Positions 34,196-45,830 of a stretch of DNA of 64,000 nt are shown here, piece by piece. The number at the start of each line of letters is the position of its first letter. Position 1 is the first letter of the stretch. Made by a program: the position numbers and the translations under genes. The stretch lies in contig NC_091246.1 in NCBI RefSeq assembly GCF_042477335.2, forward strand, positions 173,287,001 to 173,351,000. The letters are read 5' to 3'. Source of the stretch: Ovis canadensis (taxonomy: Eukaryota > Chordata > Mammalia > Artiodactyla > Bovidae). The notes beneath the pieces are model-generated. The model was not told the origin of the DNA. It ran no database searches and worked only from the letters and a program-made list of their open reading frames with translations.

Positions 34196-35709
34196 GCAGC
34201 AGCTGTGTGGTGCTGGAGCAGCAAGCAGCTGAGAGGAGATACCCCAAATCCAAGGTAAGAGAAACCCCAGTAAGACAGTAGACGCTGAAAGAGGGCATCA
34301 GAGTGCAGACAGACTGAAGCCACAAACAACTAGCCAATCTGTTAACACGGACCACAGCCTTGTTTAACTAAGTGAAACTAAGCCATGCTGCGTATGTCCA
34401 CCCAAGTTGAACAGGTCAAGGTGGAGAGTTCTGACAAAATGTGGTCCACTGGAGAAGGGAATGGCAAACCACGTCAGTGCTCTTGCCTTGAGAACCCCAT
34501 GAACAGTATGAAAAGGCAAAAAGATAGGACACTGAAAGATGAACTCCCCAGCTTGGTAGGTGCCCAATATGTTGCTGGAGATCAGTGGAGCAATAACTCC
34601 ATAAAGAATGAAGGGACGGAGCCAAAACAAAAACAACACCCAGTTTGGATGTGACTGGTGATAGAAGCAAAGTCTGATACTGTAAAGAGCAATATTGCAT
34701 GGGAACCTGAATGTTAGGTCCATGAATGAAGGCAAATTGGAAGTGGTCAAACAGGAGATGGTAGAGTGAATGTCAATATTCTAAGAATCAGTGAACTAAA
34801 ATGGACTGGAATGGGTGAATTTAACTCAGATGACCATTACATCTACTACTGTGGGCAGGAATCCCTCAGAAGAAATGGAGTAGCCATCATAGTCAACGAA
34901 AGAGTCTGAAATGCTGTACTGGGATGCAATCTCAAAAACAATAGAATGATCTCTGTTCGTTTCTAAGGCAAACAATTCAATATAATGGTGATCCAAGTCT
35001 ATGCCCTGACCAGTAATGCTAAAGAAGCTGAAAGTGAATGGTTCTATGAAGACCTACAAGACCTTTTAGAACTAACACCCAAAAAAGATATCCTTTCTAT
35101 TATAAGGGACTGGAATGCAAAAGTAAGACATCAAGAAACACCTGGAGTAATAGGCAAATTTGCCTTTGGAGTACAGAATGAATCAGAGCAAAGGCTAATA
35201 GGGTTTTGCCAAGAGAACACACTGGTCATAGTAAACACCCTCTTCCAACAACACAAGAGAAAACTCTACACATGGACATCACCAGATGGTTGACACCAAA
35301 ATCAAATTGATTATATTCTTTGCAGCCGAAGATGGAGAAGCTCTATACAGTCAACAAAAACAAGACTGGGAGCTGACTGTGGCTCAGATCATGAACTCCT
35401 TATTGCCAAAATCAGAGTTAAATTGAAGAAAGTAGGGAAAACCACTAGGCCATTCAGGTATGACCTAAATCAAATCCCTTATGACTATACAGTGGAAGTG
35501 AGAAATAGATTTAAGGGACTAGATCTGACAGACAGAGTGCCTGATGAGCTATGGATGGAGGTTCATGACATTGTACAGGAGACAGGTATCAAGACCATCC
35601 CCAAGATAAAGAAATGCAAAAGAGCAAAATGACTGTCTGAGGAGGCCTTCCAGATAGCTGTGAAAAGAAGAGAAGCGAAATGCAAAGGAGAAAAGGAAAG
35701 AAAACTGTC
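34196..35709 (+). mobile_element. BovB LINE, inverted 5' half (5' UTR and endonuclease region)
   Basis: Starts in the BovB 5' UTR (ttgaacaggtcaaggtggag at about 34407; that UTR also contains a Bov-A-like segment at 34446-34505) and runs through the endonuclease domain to GEKERK at about 35700. That is directly upstream, in the element's own order, of where the minus-strand half begins. The two halves therefore account for nearly a whole BovB (about 3.3 kb). Confidence 0.9.
34760..35640 (+). pseudogene. BovB ORF remnant: AP-endonuclease-like domain
   Basis: This domain nicks target DNA for RTE retrotransposition. Visible pieces are SELKWTGMGEFNSDDHY (about 34790-34845) with the expected catalytic glutamate, VIQVYALTSN (34988), RDWNAKV (35107, where related copies usually have GDWNAKV) and the late SDHELL block (about 35388-35405) with the terminal histidine. 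Stops at 34907-34909 (TGA), 34964-34966 (TAA) and 35292-35294 (TGA) make it non-functional. It is the only stretch in the window that retains the endonuclease. Confidence 0.85.
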
Positions 35710-35884
35710 AGACAACTGTATATGGTGCATACAGATATTGTATATATGAGAATATTCATTCATGGTTAGAACATTTACAATCAAATTAAATATGTTAATA
35801 GATTATTTAAATAAATTATGACACATCTATAAAATAATATGCTGTCAAAATGCTTTTGGTTTTATTGCCATAGATATGTACTAT

Positions 35885-36105
35885 GTGTGTCCTCAGTTAC
35901 ACAGTTGTATCTGATTTTTTGAGACTCTGTGGATTGCAGCCTGCCAGGATCCTCTGTCCATGGGATTTCCCAGGCAAAAATACTAGAGTGGGTTGCTATT
36001 GCCTGCTCCAGGGAATCTTCCTGAACCAATGATTGAACTCATATTTCTTCCATCTCTTGCATTGTCTAGTGATTCTTTACCACTAGCACCCCCTGGGAAG
36101 CATCA
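35885..36105 (-). mobile_element. Bov-tA SINE
   Basis: Antisense SINE with tail tgtgtgtcctcagttacaca, body aaaatactagagtgggttgc and head ccactagcaccccctgggaa. Direct repeat atagatatgtactat (35870-35884) and atagatgtgtactat (36106-36120), one mismatch. Confidence 0.92.
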
Positions 36106-36169
36106 ATAGATGTGTACTATATATTTTTAATTAAAAAAAAAATTACAAAGTACGATACAGAATATGACC

Positions 36170-36660
36170 CCACTTACATATTTTTTTCCTGAATTTCACA
36201 TAAATGAAATTATAGCAAATGCAGCCTTTACATTTGTTTGCTTTCACTTAGCATAATGTTTTTGAGATTCACTTATATTTTCACATGCATACGTAGTTTA
36301 TTCCATTTTGTTGCTGCATAATATTTCATTGTATGGCTTATAAACACAACTTGTTTATATTTTGAATAATGGATGGACATTGGGTTGTTTCCAATTTGAA
36401 GCTCTTATAAATAAAACTGCTATATACAGTAATATACAGAATATTTTATAGGCATATATTCATTTCTCTTGGGCAAATACCTAGGAGTAGAATGTCTGGA
36501 TCATAAGGTAAGGATATATTTAGCTTTAAATAAAAACTGCAAAATTCTTTCAGAGTAACTATTCCATTTGCATTGCCATTAGCAATATATGAGAGTTATT
36601 GTTTATTCCTGAATGTCTTACAAAAAAATACTTTTTTATCATCAGATAGTACAATAAAAC
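36170..36660 (-). mobile_element. Ancient L1 3' UTR fragment
   Basis: Antisense old L1 3' end: tttcacttagcataatgttt, gcataatatttcattgtatg, ggatggacattgggttgttt, tctcttgggcaaatacctag and agtagaatgtctggatcata, in the expected order. Confidence 0.8.
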
Positions 36661-38283
36661 TATTTCTTTTTAGTTGATTAAATATTTCTACAGGAAAAAA
36701 AACCTTCAGGGACTGAAGTTGAGAGTAAATATATAAAGGCTATTAACAATATGTGTTAGATGTGCTAAAATAAAATAATAGCTCAACAAAGACCATATTA
36801 GGGCAATTTTTACATCTTAAATTATCTTATTAGATTTTTTTTAAAAATTTATCTCAGTAGCTTATGTCTGATACTCAGTCCACCTCTATATCAAGGAAAT
36901 ATTTAGAAATGTATATTATCATCATAAACATTGTAAAAATCTTTTTTCTCTGAGTCTGTTTCTTAACATAGATTTAATGACTTTTTCATTGTGAGATGAC
37001 TCCATTGTTTATTTTGCCTTCCAAGTTTTCTTCTTTTAGCATCAGGCAGCATAGGTAAACTTCAGAATATTTTCTCTTATCCTTTTTCTTTTTTCCTAAA
37101 CTTTTATTATAAAAATATATACTAATTTATTGCCACCTGCTTTATCTCCATTTTAGATTCTATTTTTTTCTTTTATTAATCAACTACCACAAAAATTCTC
37201 ACATTGAAAGTAAAATTTGTATACTAGAATTCTATGTGATGAAATTTGCAGTTGAATATTATTCTACTTTTCTATAACTTACCAGAATACATCTTAATTT
37301 CAAAGAGGAAAAAAGATGTAAATTGTACAGGACTGATTTGTTTTATTCTCACAAACTTGTTTATTCAGAGATTTTATTTTCTCTATGGTACTATGGTCAC
37401 TAAGTAACTGTTGACTTGCTCATCTTATATTCCAAGATGATAAGCAAAGCATTTTTTTTAAGGACTATGCCATGATTAATTCAATTTGAAATGGTTTCCA
37501 CTCAAATCTATGTCTTACTCTGCCATTTACTAGATATTGTTCTGAAATTTACCATGGTTTTCCCAGAGGGATTTTGAAAGACCACTGTGTGCATGCCTTT
37601 GTCTCCAAGCAGAGTGTCATTCCTAAGTACTGGGGGCACTGTAGCAAGAATCATGTGTTAGGGACAGATGAAACCATTATGCATAACCTATAACGTGCCC
37701 TCATCATCAACTGAGCACTAGTTGTATAAATTACTTTTACTGAGTTCAGTATATATTTTATTAGTGCTGTTCTTGTTCTATTACACAGAATGTATATTGC
37801 TAACCTATTAAGTAAAATCGCTTATAGATGTAAATTTTTATGACTTTTTAAATGTTAATGTATGGCTTGTTAAATGTTAAAGTGGTAAATAGCTCCTAGA
37901 AGCTCATATGTACTAAATTCTATTTTGTAGCTCTCAGCATTTAAAGAAAGAATTTATAAGATATTTGTCAAGCTAAGATTTTTATAAACTTGCTGCTTTT
38001 AATATATGATTGTACAAAAGAAATTTGTATAATTAGAAGATAATACAAATGCTATATTAAATGGCCACTGTCATAAAGTAACAAATAACCTCTTGCTGGT
38101 AGATTAAGGTAGAAAAATATTATGAAATGTAAGAATTACAAATTTAGCTACTGCTGCAAACTTAGAATAATTTTCCAGGTCATTGCACCAAATTTATGCT
38201 CTTCTGTTTAGGGATGCTTACAATTCCTACTTATTTAAATATTTATTGTAAAAAAGTGATTTTGGTGGTGTTGTTTTCATTTT
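36661..38283. other. Repeat-poor stretch of about 1.6 kb
   Basis: No repeat or exon recognised; AT-rich throughout. Confidence 0.35.
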
Positions 38284-38287
38284 TTAC

Positions 38288-38392
38288 CATGCCATGTGGC
38301 TTGTGAGATCTTAGTTCCCTGACCAGGAATTGAACCCACACTCTCAGCAGTGAAAGCACAGAGTCCTAACCTCTGGATAACCAGGGAATTCC
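38288..38392 (-). mobile_element. tRNA-derived cetartiodactyl SINE head (CHR/Bov-tA type)
   Basis: Antisense: catgtggcttgtgagatctt, agttccctgaccaggaattg and ccagggaattcc, the same head segment as at 3661-3761. 3' part missing. Confidence 0.75.
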
Positions 38393-38962
38393 AAGCAGTC
38401 ATTTTCTGATCCATCTTGGCTCTTATTACTGCCCATGTTACTCATAACATAGAAGCTAGAGTACCGTAATTATAGAATGAATGAAATCAAAGATCAGAAC
38501 AATTTTTGATGTCAAAACTTTTGTCATCATTGAAGATTTGACATTAGATTTAGCTCTAGATCCTTTGAGAATATGACTGTCTAGATTCCCACTATTGAAT
38601 TATGTTCATGAGACCTGAGGTCCAAGCACAGGTATATCTTAAATGTGACCCAGATTAATATGACATGCTCACTATGTGAATATTTCTAATCTATCTAGTT
38701 TATAATTTATAAAAGGAAAACCAGTATCCAAAAGTTTAAAGAATTTAGTCAGTTTTAAAGATCTAGTAAGAATTAAAGCTGAGATCAAAAATATAATGAC
38801 TTCCTATTGTACCCACGAGGTGAAAGACAGAACATTCTTCAATCAAAGCCAAAATAGGAGTATCAACAGAGTGAGCATCCGCCTTCTCCCAGCCCATGGA
38901 TGCTTCCCACAGTGACGTTAATGAACAAAGAGACAAGATAACACTCTTATTATGTAACTACT
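38393..38962. other. Unannotated stretch
   Basis: No feature recognised before the LTR relic. Confidence 0.35.
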
Positions 38963-39640
38963 TGTTAGATTTCTAGGGCTTTAGCAATAATACCACAAAC
39001 TGGTATTTTCTTGTCAGCTGAGCCATAATACCACAAATGGATTCTTTACCAGCTGAGACACTGAGGAAACCTAAGAACATTGGAGTAGGTAGCCTATCCC
39101 TTCTCCAGCAGATCTTCCTGACCCAGGAATGAAACTGGGGTCTCCTGCACTGCAGGCAGATTCTTTACCAGCTAAGCTACCAGGGAAGCCCACCACAAAC
39201 TGGGTGGCTGAAGTAACAGAAATGTATTGACTTGGAGTGTTGGAAGCTAGAAATTCAAAGTCCAGGTGTTAGCAGCGTTGCTTTCTTCTGATGACTATAA
39301 GGGAGAATCTGTTCATGCCTCAGTTGTAGCTTATGACAGTTTGCTGACTATCTTTGATGTTCTTTGGCTTCCGATGCAGTATGCCTTTTTCTGTCTTCAT
39401 GTTCACATGGCATTTTCCCTGTATGCTTGTCTGCTCCTGTGTCCAAACCTCCCCTTATAATAATATTACTTATACTCAATATACTCAATTACTTATACTA
39501 AATATACTCAATTAGGGCCCACCCTAATAACAACATTTAACTTGCTTTTCAATACCATATTTCCAAATAAGGTCATATTCTGAATTACTGGGTTAGGAAT
39601 TCAACTTATCTTTTATGGGGGGACAAAATTCAATACATAA
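38963..39640 (-). mobile_element. MLT1-like LTR (ERVL-MaLR), interrupted by a SINE
   Basis: Antisense LTR relic: tgttagatttctagggcttt near the left end, accacaaactgggtggctga, agtaacagaaatgtattgac, then cttcatgttcacatggcatt, ccaaataaggtcatattctg and gggggacaaaattcaataca near the right end. A SINE at 39004-39191 duplicated accacaaactgg within it. Diverged, with no coding sequence. Confidence 0.75.
39004..39191 (-). mobile_element. Bov-tA SINE inserted in an LTR
   Basis: Head ctaccagggaagccc and B-box region are clear (39110-39190), but the distal part is rearranged: a second copy of the head-like 'attctttaccagctgag' (39040-39056) lies about 115 bp from the first. Direct repeat accacaaactgg at 38992-39003 and 39192-39203. 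Confidence 0.85.
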
Positions 39641-40085
39641 TTATCTTCACAGAGGCCAGAGGAGAAGGAGCAGCTCAGCAGACTCAGAAGTTCTCTCCCA
39701 AACAAAGGCTCACCCCTTACATTATGTTCGAATGATTACCTTCATAACATCATCCTTATTCTGAGGTGGCAACCCTTCAAAACTTCATTGCAGTTCTTTC
39801 CCAAGGAGGGAGTGATTAGAATCCTACAGTTCTTTCACTAATTACTGTTTAATTTACACTTTAAAAAATAATACCATTAGTGTAATATGGAAGTTTAATT
39901 ACTTGGGTAATGAGTAGTCAAACTTAAAAGAAACTTTCAAACTTCTTTTATAAAAGAAATAATATGTGCTTTTCTCCCATTATTTGTGTGGTTGTTTTCT
40001 AATTAATACTTATTCTCCATGAAGTCTCAATCTCTAAACTTTTGCCCCAAATTCACTAATTCAATTTATGTATTTCTACAATTTA
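39641..40085. other. Unannotated stretch
   Basis: No feature recognised between the LTR and BovB. Confidence 0.35.
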
Positions 40086-41184
40086 AGTGTTTCTACTTCT
40101 GCTTTTATGATTATACCAAAGCCTTTGACTGTGTGGATCACAACAAACTGGAAAATTCTTCAAGAGATGGGAAAGCCAGACCACCTGACCTGCCTCCTGA
40201 GAAATTTGTATGTAGGTCAAGAAGCAACAGTTAGAACTGAACATGAAACAACAGACTGGTTTCAAATTGGGAAAGGAGTACATCAAGTCTGTATATTGTC
40301 ACTCTGCTTATTTAACTTATATGCAGTGTACATCATGAGAAATGCCAGGCTGGATGAAGCACAAGCTGGAATCAAGATTACCAGGAGAAATATCAATAAG
40401 CTCAGATACACAGAAGACACCACCCTTATGGCACAAAGTAAGAGGAACCAAAAAGCCTCTTGATGAAACTGAAAGATGAGAATGAAAAAGCTGGCTTAAA
40501 ACTCAACATTCAGAAAACTAAGATCATGACATCTGGTCACATCACTTCATGGCAAATAGATGGGGAAACAATGGAGACAGATTTTATTTTTGGGGACTGC
40601 AAAATCACTGCAGATGGTGACTGCAGCCATGAAATTAAAAGACACTTACTCCTCAGAAAAAAAAGTTATGACCAACCTAGACAGCATATTAAAAAGCAGA
40701 TATATTACTTTGCCAACAAAGTTCCACATAGTCAAAGCTATGGTTTTTTTTCCAGTAGTCATGTATGGATGTGAGAGTTGGCCTATAAAGAAAGCTGAGT
40801 GCCAAAGAATGATGATTTTGAACTGTGGTGTTGAAGAAGACTCTTGAGAGTCCCTTGGACTACAAGGAGATCCAACTAGTCTATCTTAAAGGAAATCAGT
40901 CCTGAATAATGGAAGGACTGATGTTGAAGCTAAAACTCCAATCCTTTGGCCACCTGATGCAAAGAACTGACTCATTTGAAAAGATCCTGAAGCTGGGAAA
41001 GATTGAAGGCAGGAGGAGAAGGGGATGACAGAGGATGAGATGGTTGGATGGCATCACTGATTCAATGCACATGAGTTTGAGTATACTCCGGGAGTTGGTG
41101 ATGGACAGGGAAGCCTGGCGTGCTACAGTCCATGGGGTCACAAAGAGTCACACACGGCTGAGCTACTGAACTGAACTGAACTGA
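40086..41184 (+). mobile_element. BovB (RTE) LINE, 5'-truncated
   Basis: Begins in the RT palm (gcctttgactgtgtggatca) and ends ctgaactgaactgaactgac. Frames at 40068-40463, 40460-40774 and 40560-40847 overlap through frameshifts. The catalytic YADD is altered to YTED at about 40403-40417. Confidence 0.92.
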
Positions 41185-42796
41185 CAGGTTGACACATACC
41201 TAACACTTATGCTTTTCACTTTTGCTGTATAATTGTCTTGCTTTCTGAACATGTTGTCTTTCTATTAAAAACACACTACTGTTTTTACCTTGTAGAATAG
41301 AAATTTATTATTTTCTTCATCAAGACATATCATGTCTGTCTTGGAATTTCTTTTCCTCCAGCTTCACATATTTGTTTCCCTCAAATAATGCCATGTTCTC
41401 ACTTGATTCTACTCAAGAAAACCACAAAGGATTGGCCCAGGATTTTTCATCATGATTAACTAGAGCTCTTCCCCTGGACTTTTGAACTTGACACCAAGTA
41501 TTCTGTCATTGGTATTTCTTCAGTGACAAAAGTTTTACCTTGAGATCTATCAATGGCAGTGTGTTTCTCAATGTTATTTAGGAAAGTTTCACTGAAAATG
41601 ATAGAAAATTAAGAGAACTTAAATTAAGAGAATTTAAATAATAATAAAAATTCATCATTATGACATAATGCAACCCTAAGATATATTAAAGCACCAACTC
41701 AATGAAATCTTCACAATCATTTCCATTATTTAACCCTTGATGCTGACTTCTGCTCTGAGCTTGCCATAAAATGGCTGTACCAGTTCAGGGCAACTTACTC
41801 AGGAACTATGTTCTTCAGAAGCAGAAAGAAATCATTTTCTCCTCTGCATTTAGTTTTAAAGATAAGGAAAACTTTTTAGAATGGCCCAGCCAATTTTTAT
41901 CACATTGTCTAGAATATATAATCATCCCATGCCTAAATTAATGACTGTCAAAGGAATTAATGCCATCATAGTTGGCTGAAGACCAATCAGAATTAACTTA
42001 CTCGAGTTGAGAATAGAGCATTTCTCCTAATATTCTTGGGCATGCAAAAGGGAACATATACATCATGAAATCAGAATTGTTAAAAAATGAGAAAAAGAAT
42101 AAATGTTGAGTAGATTATTAAAATGCTGTTATTTCTTCAATATAGAGAAAACATATATGTTAAAACAGTGCAGCCACTGCAGATAGAGAATGATCCAGCA
42201 GTTTTGAGGATTATCCTTCCAACTCAACTTAAAGTCCAACTGCTTTTCTTTTTGTTCCATAAAATGTTTGATATTGTTGTTTATATATCATTGGATTCTC
42301 TGAATATGTGAATGATTATTTTTGCCTTTAAAAAAGATTTGTTACCTGTAACAAAATTAATATATTTTATCATACTGTAGCCTTATCGATATGATATTTG
42401 TATTTGTCAAGGCTGGAAGTTTTCTACCCATTTTTCTTAGAAGGAAGGCTTTACACCTTCTACCAATTTAATTACCCCCAAATAAATCCAAATACACCTT
42501 GAAATATGCTGATCATTTCTTCAGACTATCTCATGAACATATTTCTAGCTTTACTATTAAACAACCATGAATTTTTTTTACCATTTTCAAATGTGATAAT
42601 CTTACAAATATACTTATTATTATTAATTTAGAAAAGTTGTTGGCAGGTCATATAAGAATCATTATCTTTGATCCAAAGGAGAACATGACGCAAATAACCA
42701 CAACCTCTACCGAATATTTTCATTTCATTCTTAACTTGCTGTATTATACAATTCACTTTTATTTTACATTTTAACACTATGATTTATTCCTTAAGT
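41185..42796. other. Unannotated stretch of about 1.6 kb
   Basis: AT-rich; no repeat or exon recognised. Confidence 0.35.
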
Positions 42797-43067
42797 ATAT
42801 TTATTTTTGGCTGCACTGGGTCCTTGTGTTGCATGCAGGCTTTCTTTAGTTGCAACAAGCAGGTGCTACTCTCTAGTTGCGGTGCACTGGCTTCTCATTG
42901 CAGTGGCTTCTCTTCGCGGAGCACGGGCTCTAGGCGCACAGCCTCAGTAGTTGTGGTGCGTGGGCTTAGATGCTCTGTGGCATGTGGGATCTTTCTGGAC
43001 CAGGGATCGAACCTGAACCCCTTGCATTGGCAGGCAGATTCTCAATGACTGGACCATCAGAAACATC
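42797..43067 (-). mobile_element. Long tRNA-derived SINE (CHR/Bov-tA1-like)
   Basis: Antisense copy of the same family as at 15532-15866: ggctgcactgggtccttgtg, ctctagttgcggtgcactgg, ggctctaggcgcacagcctc and the promoter region accagggatcgaacctgaac. CpGs are better kept than in the other copy. Confidence 0.87.
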
Positions 43068-44356
43068 TTCTTTTCTGTTTTTAATTGTCAAAATACATTA
43101 TCAAAATACAGTCTTTATCAACATATATTATCAAAATTCTATTCTTCTTATAAATGGAATGAATTTGACTATATAATGCCATGGGCAGAGTTCCTGAGGA
43201 AGGAGGCTTGGCATACGCAAAGGCGTGATCAAGCCTCAATATAAACTATAAGTGTTAGCCAGTTAATGGTCTCCCATTGGTCTCATTTCTTACCTGTGAA
43301 CCTTCAGTAATTTACTCAGGGTTTAGGTGAAGCAAATTTTGCAAATTATGCTTATAAGCATGAAAGGTTTCTTGTGATCTTCTGTATATCTACCTTAGAG
43401 TTGTGTTCTGTAAAGACAGGGAAACTGCTCAGATGAACAATACTTTTGACCCTTCTTTGCTCTGTGATGTACATGCTTTTATTTGATTTTTTAAATGAAT
43501 TTACCTTATGCAATTGATTACTATTCTAGAGAAAATGATAGGAAAGACAGATCATTATCAATGCCATCCTGGGATATATACTTACTCTGTCACTTCCTAC
43601 TCATTAGCATAGAAATAATTTACCCTATTACTTTAACCAGATTGCTCTGCTGACTTTGGGCCCTACCATAGGGCTCTAGATACTTTCTTATTGAAATCTA
43701 CCAAAATACATATTGTGAACTGTTTAAGATAAAAAGCTTATATTTTTAATTTTTAACTGAGACTTCTATTAAAATATCCTCATAATTAATTCAGAGAAGA
43801 GGTGGAGGGTGGCCTAATGATACTTGATAGTATAAAGATTTTGGACCAGAAAGTTCTTATTGATTGTTTTATAATATTAAAAATGTTTAATATAAATTTA
43901 AAAAATAAAATAAGGCTTAATTGCTAAATGAACAATACAATACCTATTTTTAATAAATATATAAATAAACCATCTTGACTTACTAGGAAAAATGTCAAAA
44001 TAAATAAACTGACAATCATCACAGGAAATTTAATTGTAATGCTCAGATAAGGAGGAAATTTCTGAGTTCAAAAGTATCATGTCAGTAACTTCTTTTAAGC
44101 CAGAGGTCTGCAAAACCATAGTTCATCAGTCAAACTGAAACAATGTCTTTTTTATTTATTAAAATACAGACATTCTACTCATTTATATATATTGTCTTTG
44201 GCTATTCTCTTGCTATAGTGGCAGAGTTAAGTTGCTACTGTGACTACATGACCCACAAAGTCTAAAATATTTACTAACTGACCCTATTGTCTAATGATCC
44301 CTCTTGTAGGCAAACCTGTCTCAGATTCAAAGTATTGTAGGACTGTTAAGTTTATA
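43068..44356. other. Unannotated stretch with one notable hairpin
   Basis: No gene or recognised repeat. The segment at 43203-43237 can fold: gaggcttg (43203-43210) pairs with caagcctc (43230-43237) and acgc (43215-43218) with gcgt (43223-43226), with loop aaag. It may be part of an unrecognised LTR or MITE. Confidence 0.35.
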
Positions 44357-44538
44357 GGCTTCCCTGGTGGCTCAGAAGTAAAGAATCTGTGGGTTGGACC
44401 CCTGGGTAAGGGAGATTCTTTGAGAAGGAAATGGCAACTCACTGCAGTATTCTTGCCTGTGATATCCCATGGACTGAGGAGACTGACAGGCTACAGTCTA
44501 TGGGATCACAAGAGTCAGACACAGCTTAGTGACTAAAT
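44357..44538 (+). mobile_element. Bov-tA SINE
   Basis: Head ggcttccctggtggctcaga, body gagaaggaaatggcaactca, tail cacaagagtcagacacagct. A deletion removed part of the head (attctgtgggttgg). Confidence 0.9.
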
Positions 44539-45830
44539 CATCACCAGTGCCATTCTTAAAGGAGTACAACCAGAAGAAGCTTGGTTTGTCAATAAAAGGA
44601 GTCTTGGACCATGTCATATACTGTTTAACCTCAGGGATTATATGATACCTAAGCCATACAAGCCACTGTGGATTTATTTCCTTGATCAGGCTAGGGTAAA
44701 TAGTGTACAGGCTAATCTGATAAACATTAAATCTCTCTCTCTCTCCATTTATTGAAGATGCCACAAAAGCCAAGACAATCTGAAGTTGCAATATTAATAT
44801 TCACAGCTTGTTGCTGTGTTGGCAAAGTCAAAAGAACATTATTGGAGGAGATCACTGAGAAATGTGACCACCAGTTAATCTACTAGCTGGACCTGGACAA
44901 CTAGTGACACCTTCCTTCCTCCCCAGTCCTCGGAGTGTGTGTTCTATCACTGTTTCCACACTAGCATATCTTTTAAGGATACAGCCTTAAGTGAGTAATG
45001 TGTTGTTGAGACACTCTGGACTGAATACATGATGAATTCCCATTAAGGTCTCTGTAAACTTTTCAGATTCTAATGTGCAGAGATCTGCTTCTGTTGAGAT
45101 CACCTAAGATAGGCTTAATTCATAAATTCCCTTGCTTATTAAACCTGCTACATACCAATCCAAAGTGCTCTGTCTCTCCCTAGGGCCAGTTTAGAATTTC
45201 ATCCAGGGTACCTCCAAAGTTGTGAACCAACAAATGTAAGAATGTAAAACTAGCAAGTAAATCTATAGATGAGAGCATTTGTTATATAAACCTGGGTTTG
45301 CACAACTTGAGGTGAGAGATACAACCTTCATGAACCCATGTAGCCAAGGGTAAAAGTATAAGAGTAATAGCTGTAGAGAACAGCATACGTGCACCAAAAA
45401 AACCAAAGCTGAAAATACTGCAGTTTAGTATATGGGTTAATGTTCATATTGATTTCAAAGACAAACACTAACCAACAAAAGACACAAAGACAAAATGGCA
45501 TAATTGGAGAAGGAGACAGCATTATCCTTGTAAATTCTAAGAATCTGTTACATATAGGGTGTGTATCTCACTAATTTTTGCAATGCTTCTCTTCAAGGAG
45601 AGAAGTAATTAGCACCAGTTTTGAAAATTGAAACGATGTAATCATATATTTAGACTTCATATCTGGATGAGGGTTATTTCATGTTTAGGTTTCTATTAAG
45701 ATTAAATTTAATTGACTTGAAATATTTAGTAATTTTTTATGAAAAATATTCCATTCACTCAAAATGTTTCCCAATAGAGAGCAAATGCTTGAATAATTCT
45801 AATGTGTCAACAAAGAATCTAAGTTTTTTT
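44539..45830. other. Unannotated stretch
   Basis: No exon and no repeat I can name. A (CT) run lies at 44732-44744, and the block at about 44930-45240 might be an unrecognised LTR. Confidence 0.3.
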
